From JAFGQJ01 sp964588525 (GTDB taxonomy: Bacteria; Spirochaetota; Spirochaetia; SZUA-6; DRHE01), in contig CAZPQC010000181.1 of assembly GCA_964588525.1 (NCBI GenBank), forward strand, positions 1-7,014: a stretch of 7,014 nucleotides of DNA, read 5' to 3'. Under the pieces are notes generated by a model that made no database searches, was not told the origin of the DNA, and was given only the letters and a program-made list of their open reading frames with translations. The translations under genes were made by a program, and so were the position numbers. Each line of letters begins with the position of its first letter. Position 1 is the first letter of the stretch. Below, piece by piece: positions 1 through 5,454 of the stretch.

Positions 1-72
1 GGAGCCACCTTCACCATTCGCCTGCCTGTGATCGAACAGGAAGATGAGGAAGAGAGGGAAAATCATGACTGA
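1..72 (+). CDS. Sensor histidine kinase, C-terminal end only (partial)
   Basis: Only the last 23 codons are present. The frame reads GATFTIRLPVIEQEDEEE and then a short tail to a TGA at 70-72. A G-A-x-F-x-I/V-x-L-P ending is the usual last strand of a histidine kinase HATPase_c domain, followed here by an acidic tail. The stop overlaps the start of the response regulator (ATG at 65), the arrangement expected of a co-transcribed kinase/regulator pair. The sensor domain, and so the signal, lies outside the window. The fragment is short, so the family call relies on this ending plus the neighbouring gene. Confidence 0.75.
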   Translation, partial: GATFTIRLPVIEQEDEEERENHD

Positions 73-1459
73 CGGGAACATTCGGGATGCTCCGGTCATT
101 GTGGTGATCGATGATGATGAAGCCGCCCGGCTTTCCATAGCTCAGATGCTCCGGCTGCGCAGGTTCAAGGTGGAGACGTTCAGCTCGGCCGAAACGGCTC
201 TGGGCTCTCTCGAAAACGCCAATTGCATCATCACCGACATCAAGATGCCCGGAATGGACGGGGAGCAGCTTCTGGCCGAAGTCACCCGCCGCGGACTCCT
301 GGCACCGGTCCTGATGATCTCAGGGCACGGGGACATCCCCATGGCGGTGCGCTGTTTGAAAGCGGGGGCTTTTGACTTTCTGGAAAAGCCTTTCGACGAC
401 GACGTGCTTGTCGCCTACGTGAACAAAGCGGTCGAACAGATGGAGTTGCGTCTGGAAAGCCGTGAGCTGCGTCGGCGTCTCGAGCTTCTTTCCCCCGAGG
501 AGGATGGTCGCTTCGGCATGGTGGGGCGCAGCCGGGAGATACAGGACGTATATGAGCTCATCGAGGTAGCGGCCAGGAACGACGCTCCGGTTCTCATCAT
601 AGGGGAAACCGGCGTGGGGAAGGAGCTGGTTGCCCGGGCGATTCATGCCCTGAGCCCCCGCTGCCGGGCTCCCTTCGTTCCTGTAAACGCCGGAGCTCTG
701 CCCGAGAGCCTGCTGGAAAGCGAGCTTTTCGGCCACGCCCGGGGTTCCTTTACCGGAGCCACGACCGAGAGGGAGGGAAAGCTGGTCATATCTTCGGGAG
801 GAACCCTGCTGCTCGATGAAATCGAAACTATTTCCGAACGAGCCCAGGTCCAGTTGCTCCGTGTTCTGGACGACGGGGTCGTGGAGCCTCTGGGAAGCGA
901 CAGACCGAGAAAGGTGGACATCCGGCTCATCTCCGCCTCCAATGTAAATCTCCGGGAGGAAGTATCGAGGGGGACAATCCGGGAGGATTTTTTTCATCGT
1001 ATCATGGTCCTTTCCATCGTGGTGCCTCCCCTGCGCGAACGCCAGGAAGACATTCCGCTGCTCATCTCCCACTTCATCCGGCTGAGCGCGAAAAAAATCG
1101 GACTGCCCAGTCCGCAGATACCGGAGAATACCCTGGAGAAGCTTCTGACCTATACCTGGCCTGGAAACATCCGGGAGTTGAAGAACGCGGTCGAGCGCAT
1201 GCTGATCACGTCTCACGAGGGTGTGGCCGGCGATTTCGTCCCGAATCTGGACTTTGAGTCGGGTCGTCTGCTCTCCCTGCCCGCCACGCCCGGAGTTCTG
1301 CGGGGGGAAATGGAGCGAACAGAGAAGACCGTGATCGAGACGGCTCTGCGAAAGCACAAAGGACAGATCAATCCGACCTACCAGACCTTGGGCATCTCCC
1401 GCCGCGCCCTCTACGAACGGATCAAGAAATACGGGTTGAAGCGGGAGGAGTACCTCTAG
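65..1459 (+). CDS. Sigma-54-dependent response regulator (NtrC/DctD family)
   Basis: A 464-residue transcriptional activator that should be phosphorylated by the kinase encoded just upstream and then drive open-complex formation by sigma-54 RNA polymerase. Receiver domain, residues about 10-125: acidic pocket D16-D18, phosphoacceptor D58 in TDIKMPG, S86, and K108 in EKPF. The GHGDIPMAV stretch resembles DctD-type receivers. AAA+ domain, about 150-385: Walker A GETGVGKE at 180-187, sigma-54 contact loop GSFTGA at 227-232 (A to S at its second position), Walker B with D251-E252. Fis-type HTH in the last ~45 residues (INPTYQTLGISRRALYERIKKYGL). The ATG at 65 was chosen over one at 44 because GAGGGA at 54-59 is well spaced and the ATG overlaps the kinase stop. 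The nearest visible target is the sigma-54 promoter at 1741, so it probably regulates the hydrogenase operon. That link is inferred; a distant target such as a transporter gene is possible. Confidence 0.95.
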   Translation: MTDGNIRDAPVIVVIDDDEAARLSIAQMLRLRRFKVETFSSAETALGSLENANCIITDIKMPGMDGEQLLAEVTRRGLLAPVLMISGHGDIPMAVRCLKAGAFDFLEKPFDDDVLVAYVNKAVEQMELRLESRELRRRLELLSPEEDGRFGMVGRSREIQDVYELIEVAARNDAPVLIIGETGVGKELVARAIHALSPRCRAPFVPVNAGALPESLLESELFGHARGSFTGATTEREGKLVISSGGTLLLDEIETISERAQVQLLRVLDDGVVEPLGSDRPRKVDIRLISASNVNLREEVSRGTIREDFFHRIMVLSIVVPPLRERQEDIPLLISHFIRLSAKKIGLPSPQIPENTLEKLLTYTWPGNIRELKNAVERMLITSHEGVAGDFVPNLDFESGRLLSLPATPGVLRGEMERTEKTVIETALRKHKGQINPTYQTLGISRRALYERIKKYGLKREEYL

Positions 1460-1480
1460 ATCGCTCGGAGGGGCTGTGCA

Positions 1481-1502
1481 CAGGTCTCCCATGGGAGACC
1501 TG
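1481..1502. promoter_or_regulatory. 22-bp perfect palindrome, candidate activator binding site
   Basis: The left arm CAGGTCTCCCA is followed directly by its exact reverse complement, giving 11 matching pairs with no mismatch. It starts 22 bp after the regulator stop codon and is centred about 275 bp upstream of the predicted sigma-54 start site. Dimeric Fis-HTH activators of the NtrC family bind inverted repeats at such upstream positions. There is no T-tract after it, and a proper terminator-like hairpin lies further on, so a DNA site is more likely than a terminator. The role is inferred. Confidence 0.55.
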
Positions 1503-1512
1503 AACCCATCAT

Positions 1513-1555
1513 CCGGCGGCTGTCCTCGGCATCCGCTGAGGGCAGCTCGGCTTTT
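1513..1555 (+). terminator. Probable intrinsic terminator of the two-component operon
   Basis: The core hairpin has arms at 1519-1530 and 1535-1546 around the loop ATCC. It makes 12 pairs, counting two G-U pairs. An extra CCG (1513-1515) can pair with CGG (1548-1550) across a small bulge. CTTTTCC follows at once (T-tract 1552-1555). The stem is G+C-rich and the position, about 55 bp after the regulator stop, is right. The T-tract is short, so termination may be partial. Confidence 0.5.
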
Positions 1556-1642
1556 CCTCGGCTTCCCCTGATTGCACTTACAAACAACCGAAGCTCCGCT
1601 AAAAGCACCGGCTCCTATCTTTCATCCATGCAAGAAAATAGT

Positions 1643-1686
1643 GGACCTCCCCTCCGGATGGCTTCCCTCGCATTGGCCTGAGGTCC
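1643..1686. repeat. Spaced inverted repeat GGACCTC / GAGGTCC
   Basis: GGACCTC at 1643-1649 is mirrored by GAGGTCC at 1680-1686, with 30 bp between them. Each arm contains AGGTC, which also occurs in each arm of the palindrome at 1481-1502. They could be weak half-sites for the same activator, closer to the promoter. Seven-base matches are short and may be chance. Confidence 0.25.
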
Positions 1687-1740
1687 CGCTTCCGGCCGGG
1701 CGCTTCGTCGCTCACGGTGCGAGACGCAAAACCCTGCTTT

Positions 1741-1756
1741 TGGCACGGCACTTGCT
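1741..1756 (+). promoter_or_regulatory. Sigma-54 (-24/-12) promoter of the hnd operon
   Basis: The sequence TGGCACGGCACTTGCT matches the sigma-54 consensus TGGCACG-N4-TTGCW at every defined position. The invariant GG (1742-1743) and GC (1754-1755) have the required spacing. Taking C1755 as -12 puts the start site near G1767, 18 nt before the ATG at 1785. The site lies downstream of a gene for a sigma-54 activator and directly before the eight-gene run, so it is very likely the operon promoter. Confidence 0.9.
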
Positions 1757-1766
1757 CTCCGGTATC

Positions 1767-1774
1767 GGGAGAAG
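1767..1774 (+). promoter_or_regulatory. Ribosome binding site deciding the ATG at 1785
   Basis: GGGAGAAG lies 10 nt before the ATG at 1785 and begins at about the predicted sigma-54 start site, giving a very short leader. With the promoter position it rules out the upstream in-frame TTG at 1572, which would lie before the transcript start. Confidence 0.6.
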
Positions 1775-1784
1775 CATCGATCCG

Positions 1785-2138
1785 ATGAAACTCGAACAGC
1801 TGATCGAGGCCATCGACGCCAGGGTGCTGCAGCCGGGCAGCAAGGGGAGAACCGAAATCGCCCATGTGTTCGCCGGCGACAAGATGAGTGCGCTTCTGGA
1901 ACGGGCCGGCCCGGAAACCATGCTCGTGACGAGTCTGGCCAACACCCAGCTCGCCTGCGTGGCTGAGCTGATGGACTGTCCGGCGCTCTGCCTGGTTGAC
2001 GGCGCCGAACCCGATCCGACACTGCTGGAGGCGGCTGCCCGGGGCGATACAGCCGTGGTGGTCTGTGCGCTGGACATGTTCGAAACCTGCGGCCGCCTGT
2101 ACCGCCGCCTGTACGGGGACGATTCCCGCCGCTCATGA
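1785..2138 (+). CDS. DRTGG-like domain protein (first of two)
   Basis: A 117-residue soluble protein with the alternating strand/helix pattern of the DRTGG domain, a small domain of poorly known ligand also found next to CBS and HPr-kinase-like modules. Visible landmarks: the N-terminal MKLEQLIEAI helix, a central strand and helix TMLVTSLANTQLACVAE, a turn VDGAEPDP, and FETCGRLY at residues 99-106. The literal DRTGG motif is absent, so the call rests on the overall pattern. The second DRTGG-like protein encoded at 3718 is also 117 residues and shares the M-x-L-x-Q start and the F-(D/E)-x-x-GRLY ending. The ATG at 1785 was chosen from the sigma-54 promoter and ribosome binding site. Its stop overlaps the next start in ATGA, implying translational coupling. 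First gene of the operon. The molecular function is unknown; binding a nucleotide or partner protein is a guess. Confidence 0.75.
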   Translation: MKLEQLIEAIDARVLQPGSKGRTEIAHVFAGDKMSALLERAGPETMLVTSLANTQLACVAELMDCPALCLVDGAEPDPTLLEAAARGDTAVVVCALDMFETCGRLYRRLYGDDSRRS

Positions 2139-3721
2139 TTACCAGCTGCTTTCCGATTGTGGGTGGAAAACTCGACGACGCCGGGTCCGCCTCCCGCAGG
2201 CTGAAGGAACAGTTGAAGCAGATAGGAGTCGACGGCCAGATCATGAGGCGAATCATGATCGCCGCCTACGAAGCGGAGATGAATGTGGTGATTCACGCCT
2301 TCAAGGGAAATCTCTGGGTCAGACTCGACCGCGATCGATTCAACATGGAAGTGATCGACCAAGGCCCGGGGATCGCCGACCTCGATCTGGCTATGAAACC
2401 CGGCTTTTCCACGGCTTCGGCGGAGGCGAAGCAGCTCGGTTTCGGCGCTGGAATGGGTCTTCCCAATATCAAGAAAGCGAGCGACCTGTTCGAGGTGGAT
2501 TCCCATGCCGGCAAGGGAACTCGAGTGCGCTCGACGATCTATCTCAAAACACAGGCGGTGGAGCAGCCCGGCGGCCGGGGTCTATCCGTGCAGGCGGAGC
2601 TCTGCATCGGCTGTCTCGATTGTCTCAAGGCATGTCCTACCCGGGCCCTCAGGGTATGGAACCGGCGACCCCGCATCCTGTCCACGCTGTGCATCGAGTG
2701 CACCACCTGTATCGGCGTCTGCCGGGCGGGGGTTTTCAAGATCCGGGAAACGGGGAGGAACAATCAGCCGCGGGAACCGATCGCGGAAGCGGCACCTCAG
2801 ACCCTCGTCATCCCCAGGGCATTCCTCACCCAGTTCGGATCGAAGATACCCCCCAGAATTGTTCTGGCGGTCTTGAGAAACCTCGGCTTCAAGGACATTC
2901 GCTTCACGGAGGAGTGGGAGAAAGAGCTGCGACGGACCGTGAGGAGTTATGCCGCGGAGCAGCAGCTGTACCCCGTCATTTCTCCCATCTGCCCGGCCGT
3001 TATCGGTCTGATCGAAAGCCAGTTTCCCTCCCTGATCGCTCAGATAGCCCCCTTCATGACACCGATCGAAGCAGCCGTTGAAGCCTGCAGTCTGCGCACG
3101 GCAACGTTTGTCCCCGCTTGCCCCAGCCAGCGCACCCTGCTCGAGCAAGCCGACCTGTCCGGCCGCCTGCGTATTGTCAATCCCGCCGAGCTCTCAGGCC
3201 GGTTGATACCCCGATTGAGGACTCAATCCGACACGCCTGCGAGCATCCAGAAACAAAACACCCGGCCAACCCGAAACGGCAGTCACGGCCCCGCCGTCCT
3301 GGAAGCCTGGGGAGTCGACAACGTAGTGGAAATCCTCGAGAAAACGGAAAAAGGACTGGCCGGGGAATTTCGGATTCTCGAGCTCAGCTGCTGCGAAAAA
3401 GGCTGTTACGGAACACCCGTGTTCGAGGAGAACCCCTACGTGGCGCAAAAACGCTGGTCCGCCTCCGGGCTCGAGCGGTGGAGACCGGTGAACGTGGTTT
3501 CGGCAAAAAGCCCGTATCGGGCGCGTACGGGAATGCGTCTCGATGCGGACATGGGCAAAGCGATCGAGAAGCTGGCCCGCATTGACGAGCTCGCCGCCAG
3601 CCTGCCGGGACGGGACTGCGGTGCCTGCGGATCCCCAAGCTGCGCTTCCCTGGCCGAGGATATCGTGCTGGACCGTCATCCCGGTCTGGAATGCCCCGTT
3701 CTAAGAAGAGGTGAACCATGA
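2135..3721 (+). CDS. RsbW-like ATPase fused to ferredoxin and [FeFe]-hydrogenase-like sensor domain
   Basis: A 528-residue cytoplasmic protein, probably a redox or H2 sensor with an ATPase/kinase head. Residues 1-140 form a GHKL domain like anti-sigma kinases: N-box with E46 and N50, G1 DQGPGI (75-80), G2 GFGAGMGLPNI (102-112). Residues 150-203 are a 2[4Fe-4S] ferredoxin: C157, C160, C163, C167 and C186, C189, C192, C196; the usual proline after the last is R197. Residues about 220-460 resemble the hydrogenase large-subunit C-terminal domain, with H-cluster-type cysteines C286 (SPICPA), C329 (PACPSQ) and C420/C424 (CCEKGC). The proton-relay Cys before the first ligand is I285, and the Lys of the PCxxK motif is Q332. 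Residues 495-520 are a C-x2-C-x4-C-x16-C Fe-S domain. The cysteines argue for a bound cluster; the lost residues argue against normal catalysis. From memory, related clusters encode the ATPase and Fe-S parts as separate genes. Starts in an ATGA overlap. Confidence 0.85.
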   Translation: MITSCFPIVGGKLDDAGSASRRLKEQLKQIGVDGQIMRRIMIAAYEAEMNVVIHAFKGNLWVRLDRDRFNMEVIDQGPGIADLDLAMKPGFSTASAEAKQLGFGAGMGLPNIKKASDLFEVDSHAGKGTRVRSTIYLKTQAVEQPGGRGLSVQAELCIGCLDCLKACPTRALRVWNRRPRILSTLCIECTTCIGVCRAGVFKIRETGRNNQPREPIAEAAPQTLVIPRAFLTQFGSKIPPRIVLAVLRNLGFKDIRFTEEWEKELRRTVRSYAAEQQLYPVISPICPAVIGLIESQFPSLIAQIAPFMTPIEAAVEACSLRTATFVPACPSQRTLLEQADLSGRLRIVNPAELSGRLIPRLRTQSDTPASIQKQNTRPTRNGSHGPAVLEAWGVDNVVEILEKTEKGLAGEFRILELSCCEKGCYGTPVFEENPYVAQKRWSASGLERWRPVNVVSAKSPYRARTGMRLDADMGKAIEKLARIDELAASLPGRDCGACGSPSCASLAEDIVLDRHPGLECPVLRRGEP

Positions 3722-4071
3722 ACCTGAATCAGATCGTCGCCGCCCTCGGCCTGCAATCGCTGACCCCTGCTTCGGCGGAGAGCCTGCAGATCGAGATTTC
3801 CCGGGCCCATGCTTCGGATCTCTTGAGCGACGTCCTGGCCAACGCACCCTCGGGGGGAGTGCTGCTGACGATCCAGGTGCACCTCAATGTCATTGCCGTA
3901 GCCCTTCATGCCATGCAGGCGGCGGTGATCTTCACCTCCGGAATGGTTCCCGAGGAAGCGGTGCGGAACAAGGCGATGGAGGAAGGAATCCCTCTTTTCG
4001 CCACGAAAGAAAGCACCTTCGACGCGGCGGGCAGGCTCTATGGGTTGGGGATCAGGGGGCAACATGAATGA
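3718..4071 (+). CDS. DRTGG-like domain protein (second of two)
   Basis: A 117-residue soluble protein with the same fold pattern and length as the product of the operon's first gene, but clearly diverged from it. Landmarks: the N-terminal MNLNQIVAALGL helix, the central GVLLTIQVHLNVIAVALHAMQAAVIFTSG stretch split between strand and helix, PEEAVRNKAMEEGIPLF, and FDAAGRLY at 101-108. No transmembrane segment, cysteine cluster or literal DRTGG motif is present. A good ribosome binding site AAGAGGTG (3705-3712) precedes the ATG, which overlaps the previous stop. The stop in turn overlaps the PHP gene start. The protein lies between the hydrogenase-like sensor and the phosphoesterase, so it could pass a signal between them or form a heterodimer with the first copy; this is inference. 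Confidence 0.75.
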   Translation: MNLNQIVAALGLQSLTPASAESLQIEISRAHASDLLSDVLANAPSGGVLLTIQVHLNVIAVALHAMQAAVIFTSGMVPEEAVRNKAMEEGIPLFATKESTFDAAGRLYGLGIRGQHE

Positions 4072-4853
4072 TGGCATTCCTGGCGGACCTTCATATCCAC
4101 ACAGCCCTGTCTCCCTGTGCCTCGAGACAGATGCTGCCACGGGACATCGTTCGCACCTGCCTGGACAGAGGTTTGAGCATGATCTCCATCTGTGATCACA
4201 ACAGTGCGGCCAATGTCTGCGCCGTAGCCGAAGCGGCAAGGCAGGAAAGCGGGGACGCTTTGAAGGTGATCCCGGGAATCGAGGTGACCACGCGGGAAGA
4301 GGTCCACGTTCTGGGTTTGTTCCCGGCCCTCCAGGGTGCTCTGGCCGTGGGGGAGGACATTCTGGAGACCCTGCCGGAGGAAAAACCCGCGGCAAAACGA
4401 TCGAACGCCGTTCCGGACAACCCGAATTGCCAGCAGTGGATCGTGGATGCGGAGGACAGACGCACCGGTACGGAACGGCGCCTCCTTACCGCGGCAAGCG
4501 GGTACAGCCTCGAGGAAGCGGTGAACCTGATCCGCCGGCACGGCGGCGTTGCCGTGGCGGCCCATGTAGACCGCCGGGCGTTCAGCGTTCTGGGACAGCT
4601 GGGGTTCTTCCCCGAAACACCGCGGTTTTTCGCCGCCGAAATATCGGCAGCCGGCGCGGCTCGAGCTCGGGTAGAGAAGCAGTGGATCGAGAAATATCGG
4701 GAATACGATCTGCCCCTGATCAGCAGCTCGGACAGTCACTGCCTGGAGGAGATCGCTTCCTCCTGCACGACCTTCCAGATGGTCGAGCCCTGTTTCGCCG
4801 AACTTGTCCTGGCCGTTCAGGGAATCGGATCGAGGAGGTGTCAAATTGCGTGA
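4068..4853 (+). CDS. PHP-domain metal-dependent phosphoesterase
   Basis: A 261-residue protein of the PHP superfamily (polymerase and histidinol phosphatase), which hydrolyses phosphoester bonds with two or three metal ions. The metal-ligand set looks complete: H9 and H11 (DLHIHT), D43 and H44 (CDHN), E72 (PGIEVT), H80 (VHVLG), H166 (AAHVDR), D222 and H224 (SSSDSH). It should therefore be an active hydrolase. It is shorter than RNase AM/TrpH-type nucleoside-phosphate hydrolases and has no polymerase or other fused domain. The region at about 86-145 is charged and could form the substrate cap. The start is ATG 4068, or the adjacent ATG 4071; GGGGG at about 4054-4058 is the likely ribosome binding site. 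It overlaps both neighbours. In this setting the substrate could be a phosphorylated protein or small nucleotide made by the neighbouring GHKL ATPases; this is inferred only. Confidence 0.85.
   Translation: MMAFLADLHIHTALSPCASRQMLPRDIVRTCLDRGLSMISICDHNSAANVCAVAEAARQESGDALKVIPGIEVTTREEVHVLGLFPALQGALAVGEDILETLPEEKPAAKRSNAVPDNPNCQQWIVDAEDRRTGTERRLLTAASGYSLEEAVNLIRRHGGVAVAAHVDRRAFSVLGQLGFFPETPRFFAAEISAAGAARARVEKQWIEKYREYDLPLISSSDSHCLEEIASSCTTFQMVEPCFAELVLAVQGIGSRRCQIA
4834..4840 (+). promoter_or_regulatory. Ribosome binding site selecting a TTG start
   Basis: GGAGGTG, a near-perfect Shine-Dalgarno sequence, ends 5 nt before TTG 4846. It decides the start of the small ATPase gene and lies inside the end of the PHP gene. 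Confidence 0.75.
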
Positions 4854-5451
4854 GCTCTCCCTGCACATCCTCGACATAATCGAAAACGCCGTTACCGCAG
4901 GGGCCTCGAGGATCGCGGTGGAGGTCACCCAGGAAACGGAATGGGATCTGATGCGCATCGTGGTGGAGGACAACGGTCCGGGTTTGAGCGTATCCGCCGA
5001 ACAGGCCATGGATCCCTTCTACACGACGAAAAAGGGGAAAAAGACAGGCCTGGGTTTGAGCCTGTTCCGTTTCCGCATCGAGCAGGCCGGCGGGGAGCTG
5101 ACCCTGGACCGGTCCACGCTGGGCGGACTGGCTGTACGGGCTACCTTAGGTCTGGCCCACGTGGACCGCAACCCCCTCGGAGATCTGGCCTCCACCATCT
5201 CATCGGTTATGGCCGCCAATCCGCAGCTCGAGCTTTCCCTGTGTATCAGGTCTGGCGGTCGTCAACAGGTCATTGTGAGCTCCGAGGTGGCCAGAGAGCT
5301 GGTTGCCGCGGATGGTTTGGCCTTGGCCGCGAATACAATCAGCGACCCGTCGGCCGCCCGACCTTTGGCGGCATCCCGCCCATTGTCGGTAGCCCGACGG
5401 ATGTATTGGAAAATAAAAGCGGGCCTCGAAGCCCTGCAGATCAAGGAGTAA
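4846..5451 (+). CDS. Small histidine-kinase-like GHKL ATPase without H-box
   Basis: A 201-residue soluble protein starting RELSLHILDIIENAVTAGA after the initiator. The N-box is within residues 7-19 (D10, E13, N14), G1 is DNGPGL (42-47), the F-box is DPFYTTKK (56-63), and G2 is KTGLGLSLFR (66-75). The ATPase core is therefore that of a two-component sensor kinase. There is no dimerisation/phosphoacceptor helix, sensor domain or membrane segment before it. The last ~75 residues, from about ISSVMAANPQLELSLCIR, form a separate small domain I do not recognise. The TTG start at 4846 was preferred to an upstream in-frame TTG at 4804 because of the strong ribosome binding site and because homologous proteins begin with M-(R/K)-E-L-S-L-H-I-L-D. 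It overlaps the PHP gene by 8 bp and ends 3 bp before hndA. It may phosphorylate a partner in trans or act as an ATP switch; the partner is unknown. Confidence 0.8.
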   Translation: MRELSLHILDIIENAVTAGASRIAVEVTQETEWDLMRIVVEDNGPGLSVSAEQAMDPFYTTKKGKKTGLGLSLFRFRIEQAGGELTLDRSTLGGLAVRATLGLAHVDRNPLGDLASTISSVMAANPQLELSLCIRSGGRQQVIVSSEVARELVAADGLALAANTISDPSAARPLAASRPLSVARRMYWKIKAGLEALQIKE

Positions 5452-5454
5452 CGA

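Larger units (their letters stand above)
1460..1784 (+). promoter_or_regulatory. Intergenic control region between regulator and hnd operon
   Basis: This 325-bp stretch has no convincing gene. An open frame from a TTG at 1572 runs into the downstream gene, but its extra 71 residues show no domain, no ribosome binding site and no protein-like pattern. The region holds, in order, a 22-bp palindrome, a terminator-like hairpin, a comparatively A/T-rich patch around 1570-1640, a diverged inverted repeat and a sigma-54 promoter. This is the layout of a sigma-54 enhancer-promoter region: activator site far upstream, A/T-rich spacer where IHF or bending could act, then -24/-12. I found no convincing IHF consensus by eye. 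Confidence 0.75.

Noticed and set aside
44..64. ATG at 44 as start of the response regulator
   Set aside because: AGGAAG directly abuts this ATG with no spacer, whereas ATG 65 has a well-spaced GAGGGA and overlaps the kinase stop.
320..1492. 390-codon open frame on the minus strand
   Set aside because: It is antisense to the AAA+ regulator, has no recognisable domain, and is what G+C-biased codon use in the real gene produces.
1481..1502. The palindrome as an intrinsic terminator
   Set aside because: The stem would leave almost no loop and has no T-tract; a better hairpin with TTTT follows at 1513-1555.
1718..1728. Small dyad TGCG-AGA-CGCA just before the promoter
   Set aside because: Four-base arms are expected by chance at this base composition, and nothing else supports it.
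1572..1784. N-terminal extension of the first DRTGG-like gene from a TTG at 1572
   Set aside because: It lies upstream of the predicted transcript start, lacks a ribosome binding site, shows no family similarity, and would make the protein 188 residues when its paralogue has 117.
1996..3081. 361-codon open frame on the plus strand overlapping two genes
   Set aside because: Its translation is low in pattern, rich in R, G and P, and out of frame with the clear GHKL and ferredoxin motifs.
4804..4845. Upstream TTG at 4804 as start of the small ATPase
   Set aside because: It would add 14 residues overlapping the PHP gene; GGAGGTG is placed correctly for TTG 4846 and the family starts at RELSLHILD.
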